Source of the DNA: Mesotaenium endlicherianum
Lineage: Eukaryota; Streptophyta; Zygnematophyceae; Zygnematales; Mesotaeniaceae
Direction: 5' to 3'
NCBI GenBank assembly: GCA_009602735.1
Contig: WELA01013787.1
Span: 198,296-262,295 of the forward strand
Length of the DNA: 64,000 nucleotides
This document shows positions 1 to 10,423 of this stretch, piece after piece. The notes under the pieces are model-generated. The model was given only the letters and a program-made list of their open reading frames with translations, ran no database searches and was not told where the DNA came from. Both the position numbers and the translations under genes were made by a program. Numbering within the stretch: the first letter of the stretch is position 1; every line of letters starts with the position of its first letter.

Positions 1-1960
1 CCCCTTCTCCCCCCGCCATGTCGCATCCAGATGGCAGCACCGAGTGGTTTCAGAACGCACCTCAAGAGCCACTGGGCCCCCCTCCCAAAACGCCAGCCCT
101 GCTCTAAACCCCAGCTCCTAAACCCTCATGTGCAAGCATCAGCGTTTTCTTGAGTTTAGGTTGTGTTTAGATTGTGTTCAGGTGGCAGTGTGTCCAAGTG
201 GCAGCGCCGGGTGGGATGGGATGTCAGCACTCACCCAGGGGGGCCGCGGTCCCCTTCCGTCGGCGGGGCTCGCCCACGCTGGCAACTCGCCACCTGGCCC
301 TCGCGTTTCCGACTCGGCAAACTTCCCCGCCTTCGACGCGCACGCCTCCAAATGGGGGGCAGGTGGCACGTACCCGTTGATCGCCATCCGGGGGGAGGCG
401 TTGCTGGGGAGCTGAATCGTTTCGGGCGGGTGTGCTGACGTGGCGTGCAGGTCATACGCATCTGTCCACAGCTGGCAAGGGTCGCACACGAGTCATGCAT
501 GCACTTGAACGCATGCGTCAGCAAACATGTGTGGGAAACATTGACAGCTAGGCATGCGCACCATGCATGCGACGCACGTGAGCTCATACTACCGCCCTTG
601 AACCTTAAAACCTAACCCTCAATCCTCTGCCACTTGTATGCACCCCACACTCTGGGCGAGTGACGCTGCTGCTTGAGCTGGAAGAAAGGCAACGTCTTCC
701 CCAGAACTTCAAATTGATCAAGGATTAAAAGGAATAATCAGGTGTACTTAGGAGTAATAAGAAAGAAGAGCAGTAAGTGATCCCGAAAGCTCTCAAGCTG
801 AGGGCTGCCAGCCAGCGCAGCCAGGTCTGACAAATCTGCAGTTCTGCAGGTCATATCATCTGCTGGCACCTGGCTCTGACTGAGACCTGCAATGGGCCGG
901 GAGTGGAGGACGGAAATACGAGCCAAAGGGAGGAAGGTCCTGCCAGGCCTTGAAAGGCGCACGTGCCTAGCAGCCACAAGCATTTCACAGCGGCCAGCCA
1001 GCTTGGCGAGCACAAGACTAAAGAACGAGAACCCTTGGAGCACGCCGGCAAACGCCAGGTAGCTAACTAAGGGTCCCTACGATCAGTCCCTACGATCCCA
1101 TCCCACGTGCAGATCGTCACCTCATAGAGCTCCTGAGCGTGCCTCTCGTTGTCGCCCATGCTCCTCCCCACATCCCCCAGACATGGAAAGACGGCCGACA
1201 CGACCAAAGAGATAAAGATGATCGAACGAGGCGCCATCCGCCACCAAGGCTGCCCGCTTCCGCGGGGATCCGCCATTGCGTTGCCTTCAAGAGGTAACCC
1301 GAGTTCTATCGGAGCAACATGAGCAGCTGGGAAAGACCACCAGCAAGACGCAGCACCGAGCCACCACCACCACAATTGCAGCTAAAAGCTAGACGCAACA
1401 TTCTGAAGTGACAGCTACTGCTTAGCAGGGTGTGCAGCAGGGTTAGCTACTGCTTTCCAAGGTTGTAACTTCACATTTCTTAACACTGTAACGTGCTGTA
1501 ACGTGCTGTATCGTGCCATAATGAGTGCTTAACAAAAACATCAAAGGCTGTAGCTCGCATTAGTTCGAGCGCACATAATAAGCTGGCATAAGCTGCTCAG
1601 CGACGACTGTAGCTGCATGTCTATATCAGGACTCAGGAATTCGATCAAGTAAGAGACATAAGGGACTTTTGCGGGGTATATCGGGGACGCCAACAACAAC
1701 CGACGGCAGCTGCGTACTCAACGTCGAAGAATTTGGCATGAATCTCGGAGCACGAGGTTGGCAACTTGGCGTATTACATGTCCCAATTCGGTACGATTTG
1801 GAAGTTCGCTCCATTGACAAAGTCCAGGTTGGTTCAGGTGGGAGCTAGATACGTACTATCGTGAACAACCATTCTGATCTTGATTCTCTTTCATGCCCTT
1901 TCTGCACGGTGTGTATCTCTATCATGCCCTTTATGCATCGAATTGAATTTTTGTGAGGGG
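1..1960. other. Left-edge region without a recognised gene
   Basis: No domain or repeat family is recognised here. The first 600 bases are GC-rich and hold a minus-strand open stretch (about 235-450) that ends at a good 5' splice-site match (CTGG|GTGAGT, boundary near 235), so it might be an exon of an unknown gene, but no family resemblance supports that. A short imperfect tandem of CGTGCTGTAA-like units lies near 1490-1520. The region ends at the LTR beginning at 1961. Confidence 0.4.
1121..1276 (-). CDS. Possible first exon of a membrane or secreted protein
   Basis: A minus-strand ATG at 1276 opens 52 codons that stop exactly at a GTGAC 5' splice-site candidate (exon end 1121, last codons LYE). 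The peptide has a polar, Trp-containing start followed by a hydrophobic run (SIIFISLVVSAVFPCL, about residues 18-33), as in a signal anchor. The layout resembles exon 1 of the fucosyltransferase-like gene at 44 kb (short N-terminus, one membrane helix, phase-0 donor). No downstream exon in a compatible phase was found, so this may be chance. Low confidence. Confidence 0.2.
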
Positions 1961-3486
1961 TGTCGCGACTACTATCCGTTTGACGGTGTCGCACGCGCAT
2001 CGCAAGCTGCGGCCACCTAGTACGGAAAGTCAACGTTGACTCACAGACCACTTGATTGATTACGGCATCAAGACCACCGGCAAGGGGTCAAAGGTCAATG
2101 TGCCTCACACCCAGGGATGGGGGAGGAGTTGACGGCATAGACAGCCGCGAGGCTAGAAGCCGGGGGATCAGCGATGAGCCGCCCAGCAAGTACCAAGTCA
2201 GGTACTGTGTGACTGGCAGATTAAGCGGGGTCATGGCCGCAATGCCAAGATAGGTTACGGCCGCCCGGTTGGAAATCTTGAGCAAGTAGCATTTGCTTGT
2301 ACACACCGCTCAGGAGTTCTTAGCCATAAGGAAAATAGGCGTGACTGCCAGCTGAGAAGCTAAGCAGCCACGCGCGACAGTCACGAGGTGTGCATGCATG
2401 CTGAGTGACTACGAGTTTGGGTTGAGCATGGCTAGGCAGAAGCAACATGCAGCTAAGTTGTGTGACTAAGCACGGCATTCTCGAAAGATGACGCTGTGTA
2501 GTGCCTGCGAAAGGCACGAATCTTGCCTGAGACATGTCATTCACTCTCACGCACTTTTGCCAAGAAGCAGAAGGAGCAGCAGGAAGGAGAAGAAGGGCGC
2601 GAAGAAGAAGAAGGAGTTCCCAAGGCCATTGGAGGGCCAAGGCACCACACTTCTGCCGACGCTGAAGATTCTTCTCAGTGTATCATAGATAAGTTAGGAT
2701 TGTAGGATTTCCCAAGAGGGAATCTCACTGTTGAAGTAGGAGAACTGCAGAATAGAATCTGCTAGGAGATTGGCACAGACTCGGCCGAACGTCACCAGTG
2801 TGTGAAGCAGCCTTAAAATGGTGAGTTGTGTGTTAGTTTCGAAGTTCTCAGAAGTCGCATTCGCATCTCAAAGAGAGAGAGTAGTATTGACAGATAAAGC
2901 TCTCAGTGAAGAACTGAGTGAGCCTAGCCTGGCAGTGAAGAGCTGTTAAGGCGCGGTGTCAAGTGAAGAGCTTGACCCAGGCCAGCATAGACGTGTAGTT
3001 TCAGAGTTTTGTAAGATGTGACTTGTGAAAGTTAAGCGAAAGCCTGAAGGGCGATTTTCTCTGAACCTGACGTTGTATGTCAAGCTGCTTAGAGTGTGAT
3101 TTCTGCAAACTACAATTTGCTCGCCTGTGAACCCAAGAACCTTAAGGCATAAAGCCTATGTGGAAGTAAGAGACTTCCGTCCTTATAAGAGGAATTAAGG
3201 CAAGGCAAGGGTTTTAAAATTTTCTGCTAAGTCCTAGGATAAGCAGATGGTGAGAGCTGAGTGACGGAGAACGTTGCCCTTAGTATTGGTCATGGTTGCA
3301 TGGTGCAAGTTTAGGAGCCCAAGGATGGGTTAACCCTGGTAAGGCTTGTCACCGACACACGTGCGAAGGTCGATCGACCATGTTTGCCCACACGTGAGGA
3401 GGACCACCGACACATCAACCAGGTCGAAGACACACGTGCTGAAAGGCTACGCAAGTACCGAGGGACCGACACTGTTAGGCACGACA
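1961..3486 (+). repeat. LTR of the methyltransferase-bearing Ty3 family, probably solo
   Basis: The sequence starts TGTCGCGACTACTATCCGTT and is alignable by eye to two other copies: 21130-22346 on the minus strand and 44981-45590 on the plus strand. Shared blocks include the AAGAAGCAGAAGGAG purine region and the GAAGAGCTTGACCCAGG region. The right end is placed at 3486 because GCACGACA inverts the TGTCG(C/T)G start. The 5 bases before it (AGGGG) and after it (GGGGG) match at 4 of 5 positions, consistent with a decayed target duplication. No gag or pol follows directly, so it is probably a solo LTR. The right boundary is less certain than the left. Confidence 0.6.
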
Positions 3487-3604
3487 GGGGGTCAACCATT
3501 TCCTTTAAACTTACAATTTGAGCTAACGCTCAAACTGAAGTTCTAAAATGAGGGAATGCACAAAAGTAAAATTTCACCAAATTTCACTTCCCAATCTAAG
3601 ACAA

Positions 3605-3622
3605 GCAGCTCTCGAGAGCTGC
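3605..3622. repeat. Perfect 18-bp palindrome
   Basis: The sequence GCAGCTCTCGAGAGCTGC equals its own reverse complement. It lies about 60-80 bases upstream of the gag-like ORF of the DIRS-like relic. A second hairpin with 6-bp arms (TTGAGC..GCTCAA) lies near 3517-3532. Together they suggest a structured leader. Function is unknown. Confidence 0.6.
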
Positions 3623-3683
3623 CCCTACTTAAGCAAAGAGGAAAACTCTCACAATTCATGCAAGGCACTAACATAGTGCATAG

Positions 3684-4772
3684 TTGAGTTCAACCCCGTC
3701 CATGTCACATATTCGCCTCCGAGCAGTCCAGCACAGGGACGCACAAAACAGACGTATTCTTGCTAGATTACACGCTCTCGCTATGGTCGATGATGTTGCC
3801 AGAGCTGCCGCCTCCCCACCTCTAGCTCTTCCAGCAGTTACCCTCCAAGAAGTTTTGACCCCAGTTTTAACCCCATCTCCCTTCGGAGAGGAGTCCTCAG
3901 GAGCAGCTTCCCAAAGGGCCCTGCTAGAGCAGTTAGTTCAAGAATTATAAGAGCGTCTCTTCCAAGCCACACCTCCAGTTAACGAGACAGGTCCTACTTT
4001 AGTCTTTGTAGACTGTCACTCAGCAGTTGGGACAGCTCCAGCAGTTGGGACAGCTCCAGCAGTTAGTCACCACACTCACACAAGACAAAGCAGTAATCAA
4101 TAACGACAACGACAAGTGGATGCAACAGGTCAGGAGAGCCAAACTGAAGCAGGACCTGATGGGAGATAAGAAGCTCTTAGACATGCACATGGGGGTCTCT
4201 CCGACATGGTCGACATGATTGGCGATGCCCAAGCAGCACCAGAGAAACAAGACATGGAAGAAGTCAAGCGGCTACTCTCAGAAGGTTTGTGTGCTATAGC
4301 TGCTAGAGCACGTCAAATTAATACCGCCGATGAGCATGGCTGGAATCTTGTCATAGAAGTGTCTAAGTCCATGAGCACTAACAAGGAGGATAATGAATGG
4401 GAGCAAAAGGTCTCCCAGCATTTGTCTAAGAAGAAGAAGGTAGAAACTAGCAGTGTCAAAGAAGAGGAGAGTCCTAGGCCTAAGCAGGACATACCTCTGG
4501 CAATTTGCAAGAATTGGATCTGCTATACATGCCAGGAACCAGGCCATCTGTCTCACGTTGTCCGTATGGCCTGAACAAAGCCCCAACCTCATATAATTAC
4601 CAGCAGTTCTTTCCACAACAAAACCTAGTCCAGTACGCACAACCAACCATACCTCACTTCGGACACCACCCTACACAGGCTTTCTTCAGTCAGCCTCATC
4701 ACAACCAAGTACCAAACCAGAGACAAGGCCCTCACATGAACCAAAACTACCAGAACTCTACTCCAAGACAGT
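3684..4772 (+). pseudogene. Gag-like region of the DIRS-like relic, broken
   Basis: Three overlapping open stretches (3684-3950, 4206-4574, 4505-4774) read as one degraded protein. The N-terminal part is Ala/Leu/Pro-rich. The middle part is charged and includes a KKKK stretch. The end holds a zinc-knuckle-like CYTCQEPGHLS whose last cysteine is recovered only by moving to the frame that continues with RCPYGLN, so a single-base frameshift lies near 4560. The tail is Gln/Asn/Pro-rich. A perfect 18-bp unit (CAGCAGTTGGGACAGCTC) is repeated near 4021-4056. A nucleocapsid role is inferred from the knuckle and from its place before the RT. Confidence 0.5.
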
Positions 4773-5195
4773 AGACCGGTGGTTAAGAGTCTAGAGTTTG
4801 TTACTAGTAGATCAGGAGCAGATCCATTATAATAGTGCATCTGTAATCAATTTTGATTGTCTGGGACAACATTGTAATCCCTGAATTTTAAGCAATTTGA
4901 GATTATTGCTATTTGTGTCACTCTGACAAGGAGTGTATGACTTATCTTGGGACAACCAAGAGTTTGTCGCTGAGACAATCAGCTTATAAATCTGAATAAT
5001 GTCCACTTAAGAGATATCTGGCCTAGCCACACGCTTAACAGGCGACTCCTCTGGTGGAAGTCATGGAGTACCTGCAGTTTTGCATTGTCAGTTATAGCTA
5101 GAGGTTACAGATTGCAATGGGCAGCTGGACCTCCTATGTCTTTTTTGTCAAGCCAATCACAACACTGTTCAAAAACACCTACAATTCACTGAAGA
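4773..5195. other. Spacer in the DIRS-like relic
   Basis: AT-rich sequence with stops in all frames between the gag-like region and the RT. It is probably decayed coding or spacer sequence of the same element. No separate feature is seen. Confidence 0.4.
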
Positions 5196-5359
5196 CTCTA
5201 TACAAGAGCTGGTCCTCACAGGAGCAGCTAGGGTATGGACAGAACTCAATCCACCCCACTGTATAAGCCCTCTACATGTGGTAGAGGGTAAGAAACCTAG
5301 ACTTATACTAGATCTACGAAGAATGAATGCTTCTCTTGTATCCTCAAAATTCAAGTATG
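5196..5359 (+). pseudogene. DIRS-like reverse transcriptase, N-terminal piece
   Basis: The frame reads through PPHCISPLHVVEGKKPRLIL and DLRRMNASLVSSKFKY, the RT fingers region, and is cut at AAGTATG (5353-5359) by the HUH element. Reading resumes after the second AAGTATG at 6801 with EGLNKLPD, which restores the protein without loss. This is direct evidence that 5360-6800 is an insertion. Confidence 0.65.
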
Positions 5360-5548
5360 TATGGTAGTTTATTGTCGTCAGTAAGGCGCGTGAGGGGGAA
5401 TTCAGGAGGGGCAACTGACCGTTCTTTTCCGTGTCGAACGAACGGTCGACGAGCGACTTCAGTTCGTTTCGTGAAGCTTGAATCCTGAGCGATATACGTT
5501 TGTGCTTCAAACGTTGGGTCTCTTGAATGTGTTGCGTGTTTTAGCAAA

Positions 5549-6277
5549 ATGCCAAGAGGCAGGCGCAGAGACGTTGGTGGAGGAGGAGTTTCTTCACGTA
5601 AGAAATCTAAGGGCGACGATGCTGCTGATAGCGAGGAGGAGCCTTTAGGGCACCTTGAACCAACTTCAGCGATCGAAGTCTCAGTAACAGTGACTCGCGA
5701 CGGGGGCGATATATCTGAGGAGGAATTTAGGAAGTTGGGGACTTTTTTGGATGAACAGCATGTTGTGAGGGGCCTTTTTGGGAAGGAGACAGGAGGCATG
5801 TGTTTTCACGAACATGCCCAGGGAGTTTTGGAGATCCGTGTGAAGTCACCTTTGGTCGTGAGTAAGAATATCAAGCGCTTTATGGGCTGGAGCGCTGGGC
5901 CGTATGGCAGGGCAAATTCTGAGGGAAAAGGTATTCGCGTCCTCACAAGGTTGCTCACTCAGAAGAATTTGCACACTTTCGTGGGACTTTGTGGTTATTG
6001 CACAAAAGACATGCATATCAATCCGAATTTCCGTGTTGTGAGGAAGGATGTCAGCGACGAGTTGATTGCAAAGGGTAGCGAAATGTATCTTGCTTTTGGT
6101 GATGTAAAAGACAACAACAGGATCTGTATAGATCCGAATTATATGTACAAGAGGGCCAGGCACTATTTCGCTTACAAGTTGAAAAATGATGGAGCTCGTT
6201 ATCAGTGTACTGCAGATGTTCTTTTGCACATGGTGAAATCTGGCAATTACTATCCTCGTAGCCATACTGTGGGATAG
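5549..6277 (+). CDS. HUH endonuclease (Rep-type transposase), 242 aa
   Basis: Predicted to nick one DNA strand and covalently join its end through a tyrosine, starting rolling-circle-like transposition. The N-terminus is a basic/acidic tail (RGRRR, RKKSK, about residues 1-35) that could hold a nuclear signal. The three Rep motifs then appear in order: motif I SVTVTR (45-50), motif II FHEHAQG (86-92, metal-binding His-x-His), and motif III GYCTK (149-153, with Tyr150 as likely nucleophile and Lys153). No helicase domain is visible. The ATG at 5549 is the first in the long open frame. The frame continues past the TAG at 6275-6277 for another 71 codons to 6490, so the original protein was probably longer and this TAG may be a mutation. 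It could alternatively be an endogenised CRESS-DNA replication gene, but the target duplication favours a transposon. Confidence 0.7.
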   Translation: MPRGRRRDVGGGGVSSRKKSKGDDAADSEEEPLGHLEPTSAIEVSVTVTRDGGDISEEEFRKLGTFLDEQHVVRGLFGKETGGMCFHEHAQGVLEIRVKSPLVVSKNIKRFMGWSAGPYGRANSEGKGIRVLTRLLTQKNLHTFVGLCGYCTKDMHINPNFRVVRKDVSDELIAKGSEMYLAFGDVKDNNRICIDPNYMYKRARHYFAYKLKNDGARYQCTADVLLHMVKSGNYYPRSHTVG

Positions 6278-6490
6278 GGCGGTAGGGGTGTTAACTTGCC
6301 TAGGGACGAAAGCATGTGGGTTATGATGGTGCGTCCTCAAGAGACGACCATCCAGGTCATATGTCGTGTGTTTCTCAACTACGAAGGTGCAATGCCCCAC
6401 ATGAGAGGAGGCAGGTACTACACTGTACAAAGGCCCATTCTTGGACTTGGAGTAGAGGGTGGTGACGAGGGCATCTTAGGTCACACATAG
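6278..6490 (+). pseudogene. In-frame continuation of the HUH protein after a TAG
   Basis: After the TAG at 6275-6277 the same frame stays open to 6490. It encodes a charged and aromatic stretch (MWVMMVRPQE, RVFLNYEG, MRGGRYYTVQ). Staying open in phase supports a formerly longer C-terminus. No motif is recognised in it. Confidence 0.4.
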
Positions 6491-6800
6491 CAAATGTGGA
6501 TGGCAGGCATGGACACCCTGAGGGACAGGTTTGCCAGCTAGTTCTGCCCGATATCGAGGTAGTGATGTAGGCGTACATACTGCTGCAGTATATTGCTGTA
6601 CCATACTGCTGTACCATGTAGGCAAGTATGTTTGGTTGTAACATAAAGTATCATACATGCTATACTGTTTTGTACCTTTTAAAACAACTTTGTCATTTTC
6701 TTTACATTTTGTTGGCGTTTTTGTCGAATCACTGTTTTGTCTTTATCGTTCGATCGATTTGTGAGCGCGAATTGAACTTTCAACATTGAACGAGTATATG

Positions 6801-7885
6801 AAGTATGAAGGCTTGAATAAACTCCCAGACATTATTCAAGCAGAAGACTATCTCTTTTCAATTTACTTAAAATCAACATATCATCATATACCAGTACATC
6901 AGGAATTTTACACAAACCTAGCATTTCAACTAGAGGACACCACATACACTTTCCGTTCACTACCTTTTGGCTTAGCCACAGCTCCGCATGTATTCACTAG
7001 AATCCTCAAGGAATTGGTGAGGAGGTGGAGAGAGAAAGGATCAGACTCTTACCTTATCTGGATGATTTCCTAGAGTGTTGTAGCTCACCTACACAACCCT
7101 TAGAATGGCAAACCATAGTCCTGCAAGACTTTCAAGCAGCAGGATTCATAGTCAACACACAGAAGGCTGTCTTAGAACAAACACAGGTCCTCAAATTTCT
7201 AGGAGTAAAAATTAATGCCAGGGACATGACAATGCACATAGACAAAAATAGAAAACAAAAACTTCTACAGAGTCTGAGTTACCTCAAACATGCTAGCATC
7301 ACCAAGACATTAATAAAAGACAAGAAGATAGCCTCTGTGGCAGACCAGATAGTCTCTATGAGAGTGGCTTTTGGAGCAGTCATTGGTCTCTTCTCTAGGG
7401 CCTTGTTTGCATCTATGGCAGACAAGCATGAGTGGTGAGATAAGGTTCCTCTCCTGCCCCAGGTCATGGAGGAGGTTAGCTTCTGGAAGTCATGTTTTGA
7501 CATATTCAGTGCAGCTCCTCTAAGGACAATGCTATCCCCTGAGTTCCCGTTTCAGATAGTCTTCTTCAAAGGAAGCTGGGCACCTTACCTCAAACACATG
7601 ACTACCAACAAATTTGGGAGCTCTCAGGCCTATATGAAACAAATAAGAATTCCTACCTCCTCCCAGCACAGATAAGAGGCACAGTGGCAACTCTTAAGCT
7701 GCAGCTCACCTCATTTCCAATATTCAGGACTTATAGCTGGAACTTATACAAAGTGCTGAATATAGGTGGGTCTTGGAACAAGCATGTGTCTGCCACTTGC
7801 AGAGAATTATTTGCCCTCACCATAGCTCATGAGATAGCAGTCCAGATTGAGTGCTCATAGAGTTGCTTAGACAGAGCTATCTACA
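6801..7885 (+). pseudogene. DIRS-like reverse transcriptase, middle part, with RNase H start
   Basis: RT motifs continue from 5359: YHHIPVH, TFRSLPFGLATAPHVFTR and the YLDD box (codons 7055-7066), then LKFLGVKI and a long helical connection. A one-base frameshift near 7030-7050 separates the PFGLATAP part from the YLDD part. Further stops follow after 7437. The decayed remainder to 7885 probably includes RNase H sequence. The piece is ended by chromovirus A, which inserted at CTACA (7881-7885). YLDD is the catalytic aspartate box of reverse transcriptases. Confidence 0.65.
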
Positions 7886-8634
7886 TGAAATGAATCGACT
7901 TACCAAATAAGCGATTAACAATTAATAAAGATCTTTATATCAGCAAGTAATCTTGATGGCAATTTCCGTTAACTGGTTAAACGGCAAAGGACAATACACT
8001 AGCAATGAATAATACTCGTAAGTCAAATGCGAGTAAACTAGCATCAATAATGCAAATCAGTAAACTCATACATAAGCAAGGTTAGAAGACAGTGCGTATC
8101 AATGGCTTCTCGCCTTGGATTCAGATCACTCTCAGTAAGCTGTACAGGAGAGTTGGCCTCGTTTCCGAATGCCGAACTCGAGAGCAATGCCTAGCATATG
8201 TACATGGAATGAGTTTACTGTTCAACGGTCAGTGCGATGGCACCGCCTACCCGGGAGTTAACCACGTTGGTAGGACCTCGGTTAACCAAATCCACCGCCA
8301 TCTCCCATCATCCCGAATAGCCATCCATCATAGGGATGTCATCTGGCCATTCATCTAGCGTATCGTGCTTAGGTGTATGTCAAGGCAGTTCGCTGCAACC
8401 GAGTACGGAAGTCAGCTGGCTGTAAAAGAATGGGTCAGCAAGCTGACTTATATGGACTTCAGCCTGCTGCAAATCCGGCTGAGTCATTAAACTGATAATT
8501 ATGTAAAGTCCAGCAGACTGACTATTAACTAAAGTCCAGCAGACTGGCTACTAACTAAAGTTCAGCAGGCTGAACTTAATTAACTATTTATATTTAAATG
8601 AATATCATATCCACTAATATACTGATTCATTACA
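7886..8634 (-). repeat. 3' LTR of chromovirus A
   Basis: 749 bp, beginning TGAAATGAATCGAC and ending GATTCATTACA on the plus strand (TG...CA with inverted ends). It matches 16178-16900 closely. The length difference is mainly an extra GTCCAGCAGACT-type unit near 8513-8560. The 88-codon ORF inside it recurs in every LTR copy and shows no protein resemblance. Confidence 0.85.
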
Positions 8635-8669
8635 ATCCCTCCAACTTAACTTGTTGTCGCCTCGACAAC
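8635..8669 (-). promoter_or_regulatory. Terminal polypurine tract and adjacent hairpin of chromovirus A
   Basis: On the minus strand AGTTGGAGGGAT directly precedes the 3' LTR, the expected plus-strand primer position. Just upstream, GTTGTCG-CCT-CGACAAC (8653-8669) forms a perfect 7-bp hairpin. Confidence 0.6.
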
Positions 8670-8746
8670 ATTATACTGCAAAGTCTTAAATAAGGGAACT
8701 GACCCTGACCAGCCTCCCCTACTGACTGTCTTCTCAGCCTGTCACC

Positions 8747-10423
8747 TTAAGGGGTTGTTCCTGGGGCTTCAGGATCAGGAGACGGAGATCTAGACCTAGA
8801 TCTGGACAGCCCTCTAGGTCTGTCAGCTGGCCTTCTAAAGAACCCTGTTTGCTCTAAAGTTGGACCTCGAGGAGAACGAAGGATGGTAGCCTGCTCTTCA
8901 ACCACTTGGGTGTTGATCCCCACATAGACAGGCATTCCAGTAGGATGCTAAAATACATTGGCTAGAGGTACATGCCCCTGAGCGGAGGGGGAGGCTGGCA
9001 TACCTCTGGCCCACCCGCGTGTCGCTCTTCTGGCAACCCTGTCCTCTGGAAATTTCTGCCTGTGTCTGCTGCCCAATACAGTCAGATCAGCTTCTTCCCC
9101 TGCTTGGGCAGGTGGGTTGGGGGAGCGAGCGCGGGGTCCAGTTGTCGCCACAACGGGGATCACATTCCAAATACCTGATCGTGGTTCTTTAGGAAGCGCC
9201 CCTGCCCGTCCCTGGGTATCCTGAGTACCTGCTGCTGATGCTTCTCCTCTGCCTTGTTCTTCTTCCTCATCCTCCTCATCCTCCTCCTCGGAGAGAGTAG
9301 GGGTCTCGTCCACTAAGTCGTCCTGCTCCCTAGTAGACATGGAGTAGTCTACCGACCTCCCTTTCTTAGGGCGCGCTGGAGGTTGCTTGGCCTTCAGCCT
9401 ACTGATATCTATCCGGCCTGCATTCTTTGCCCATTTGACAAAGGCATGCTTTCCCTTAGAGAAGTACTCTCTTCCCCTCCTCCTATGTTCCTTGGTCTCT
9501 GCATTCATATTGCTCAGGCATCCATTCAGCCTGGGGTCCCAAGGGGCAATGTGAGGTGGTAGGATGAGATAGCCGTCTAGGCCATAGTGGAAGTCATCCG
9601 GTTGGGCTCGGTCACACTCCTGCTTCTTATTTGTGACGGTCATCCACCTCCAGTCTGTTGGCTGCTGGTAGTACTGGGGTCCGTGCTCAGCCTTCCTCAG
9701 TTTACACGGGAACCAGTGGGGAGAGAACATCTGCTGTCCTGCTTCCCTGGCCAAGTACTCCCAGCTCCTTCTCTCAACTTCATTGTAAGCTGGCAGGAGT
9801 GTGAGGTAGAATACCGTATCCTTAAAGCTATCGGGCCGCATGCTCACCATCCGGATGAGTCTCTGATCTCCCACTATTCCCGGTATGGGGACCGGCTTGT
9901 CCTCTGAATCATCTGCGAGATACCGGGCCTGTTCTGCTGTATAGCCCACCATCTTAGCATAATCTTCGTAAAGGACCACGCCGGTGTGTGTCTCGATGTA
10001 CTTGTCCGATGCTGCAGCTCCTTCCCGCTGTAGCAGCGTTGTCTGTTCCAGCCTGTTGATCTCCTGGGCTGCCAGCAATGCTTCTTTCAGGTTATCGAAG
10101 TTTTGGCCACCCACCACAGTATACCTGTAAGTGGCTAAGCTCTTCTATCTGTCCGCTTCAATCTTTTTCCTTTTCTCCTCCTCTGCCGCTGCCGCTTCTT
10201 CTTGTTGTTTCTTCTGTCTCTCCTCCTCAGCTTTCCTGAGGTTTTCCGCTTCCTGATCCTTCTTCCTCTGTGCCTCTTCTGCCGCCTCTTGTTGTCTGCG
10301 GACCCTTTCTTGTTCTCGCCTAGTGAGGGACGTCGCCGCCAGCTCCTTCTGGTATTGCTCCACTGTCCTCCTGGCTTCTTCTGCCTTGCGCTTTCTGTCC
10401 TCCTTTTGTGTGGTGGGCGCCAT
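8747..10423 (-). pseudogene. Extra ORF of chromovirus A, downstream of pol, unknown function
   Basis: The frame from ATG 10423 to 8747 is open except for two TAG codons (10145-10147 and 8948-8950). The N-terminal 90 residues are a highly charged helix rich in Glu, Lys, Arg, Gln and Ala, a clear coiled-coil candidate. The central 250 residues look globular (PHWFPCKL, DWRWMTVTNKK, LILPPHIAPWDPRLNG). A basic patch, an acidic run (SEEEDEEDEEEE) and, after the second TAG, an Arg/Ser-rich tail (LSRSRSRSPSPD) follow. It sits where some Ty3 elements carry an envelope gene, but no signal peptide or membrane helix is seen. I do not recognise the family. A nucleic-acid-binding accessory protein is one guess. 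Confidence 0.55.

Larger units (their letters stand above)
3487..5359 (+). mobile_element. DIRS-like retroelement relic, segment 1 (leader, gag-like, start of RT)
   Basis: First of three segments of one element; the others are 6801-7885 and 16901-17339, separated by a HUH element and by chromovirus A. Joining the segments at their target duplications restores a continuous RT reading direction. The segment holds an AT-rich leader with hairpins, a gag-like region and the beginning of a reverse transcriptase. Assignment to the DIRS/Ngaro type rests on the RT wording (LDLRRMNASLVSSKFKY, then YHHIPVH, PFGLATAPHVFT and YLDD), which is typical of that group. No tyrosine recombinase is visible, so the exact subgroup is uncertain. 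Confidence 0.6.
5353..6807 (+). mobile_element. HUH-endonuclease (Rep-like, replitron-like) transposon with 7-bp target duplication
   Basis: A 1441-bp insertion (5360-6800) is bounded by direct copies of AAGTATG (5353-5359 and 6801-6807) and interrupts a reverse transcriptase exactly. It starts TATGGTAGTTTATTGTCGTC and ends GAACGAGTATATG, with no long terminal inverted repeat. It encodes one HUH/Rep-type protein on the plus strand. The 3' part (6491-6800) is noncoding and T-rich. Elements with a single HUH protein and no helicase are known as replitrons in green algae. Membership is inferred from the motifs and structure, not from a database search. Confidence 0.65.

Noticed and set aside
600-640. 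Telomere-like CCTAACCCTC
   Set aside because: A single short match without repetition.
4021-4060. CRISPR-like direct repeats
   Set aside because: Only two adjacent 18-bp units without spacers in a decayed gag; a plain tandem duplication.
8092-8358. 88-codon ORF recurring at 8092, 16384 and 23346
   Set aside because: It lies inside three copies of one LTR and recurs only because the LTR does; no start context, domain or conservation beyond the DNA itself.
8948-10117. Envelope gene of chromovirus A
   Set aside because: Position fits, but no signal peptide, transmembrane helix or cysteine pattern was seen.
8747-10423. TAG recoded as an amino acid
   Set aside because: Several elements have in-phase TAGs, but comparison of the two chromovirus B copies shows CAG to TAG mutation, and intact genes here use normal stops.
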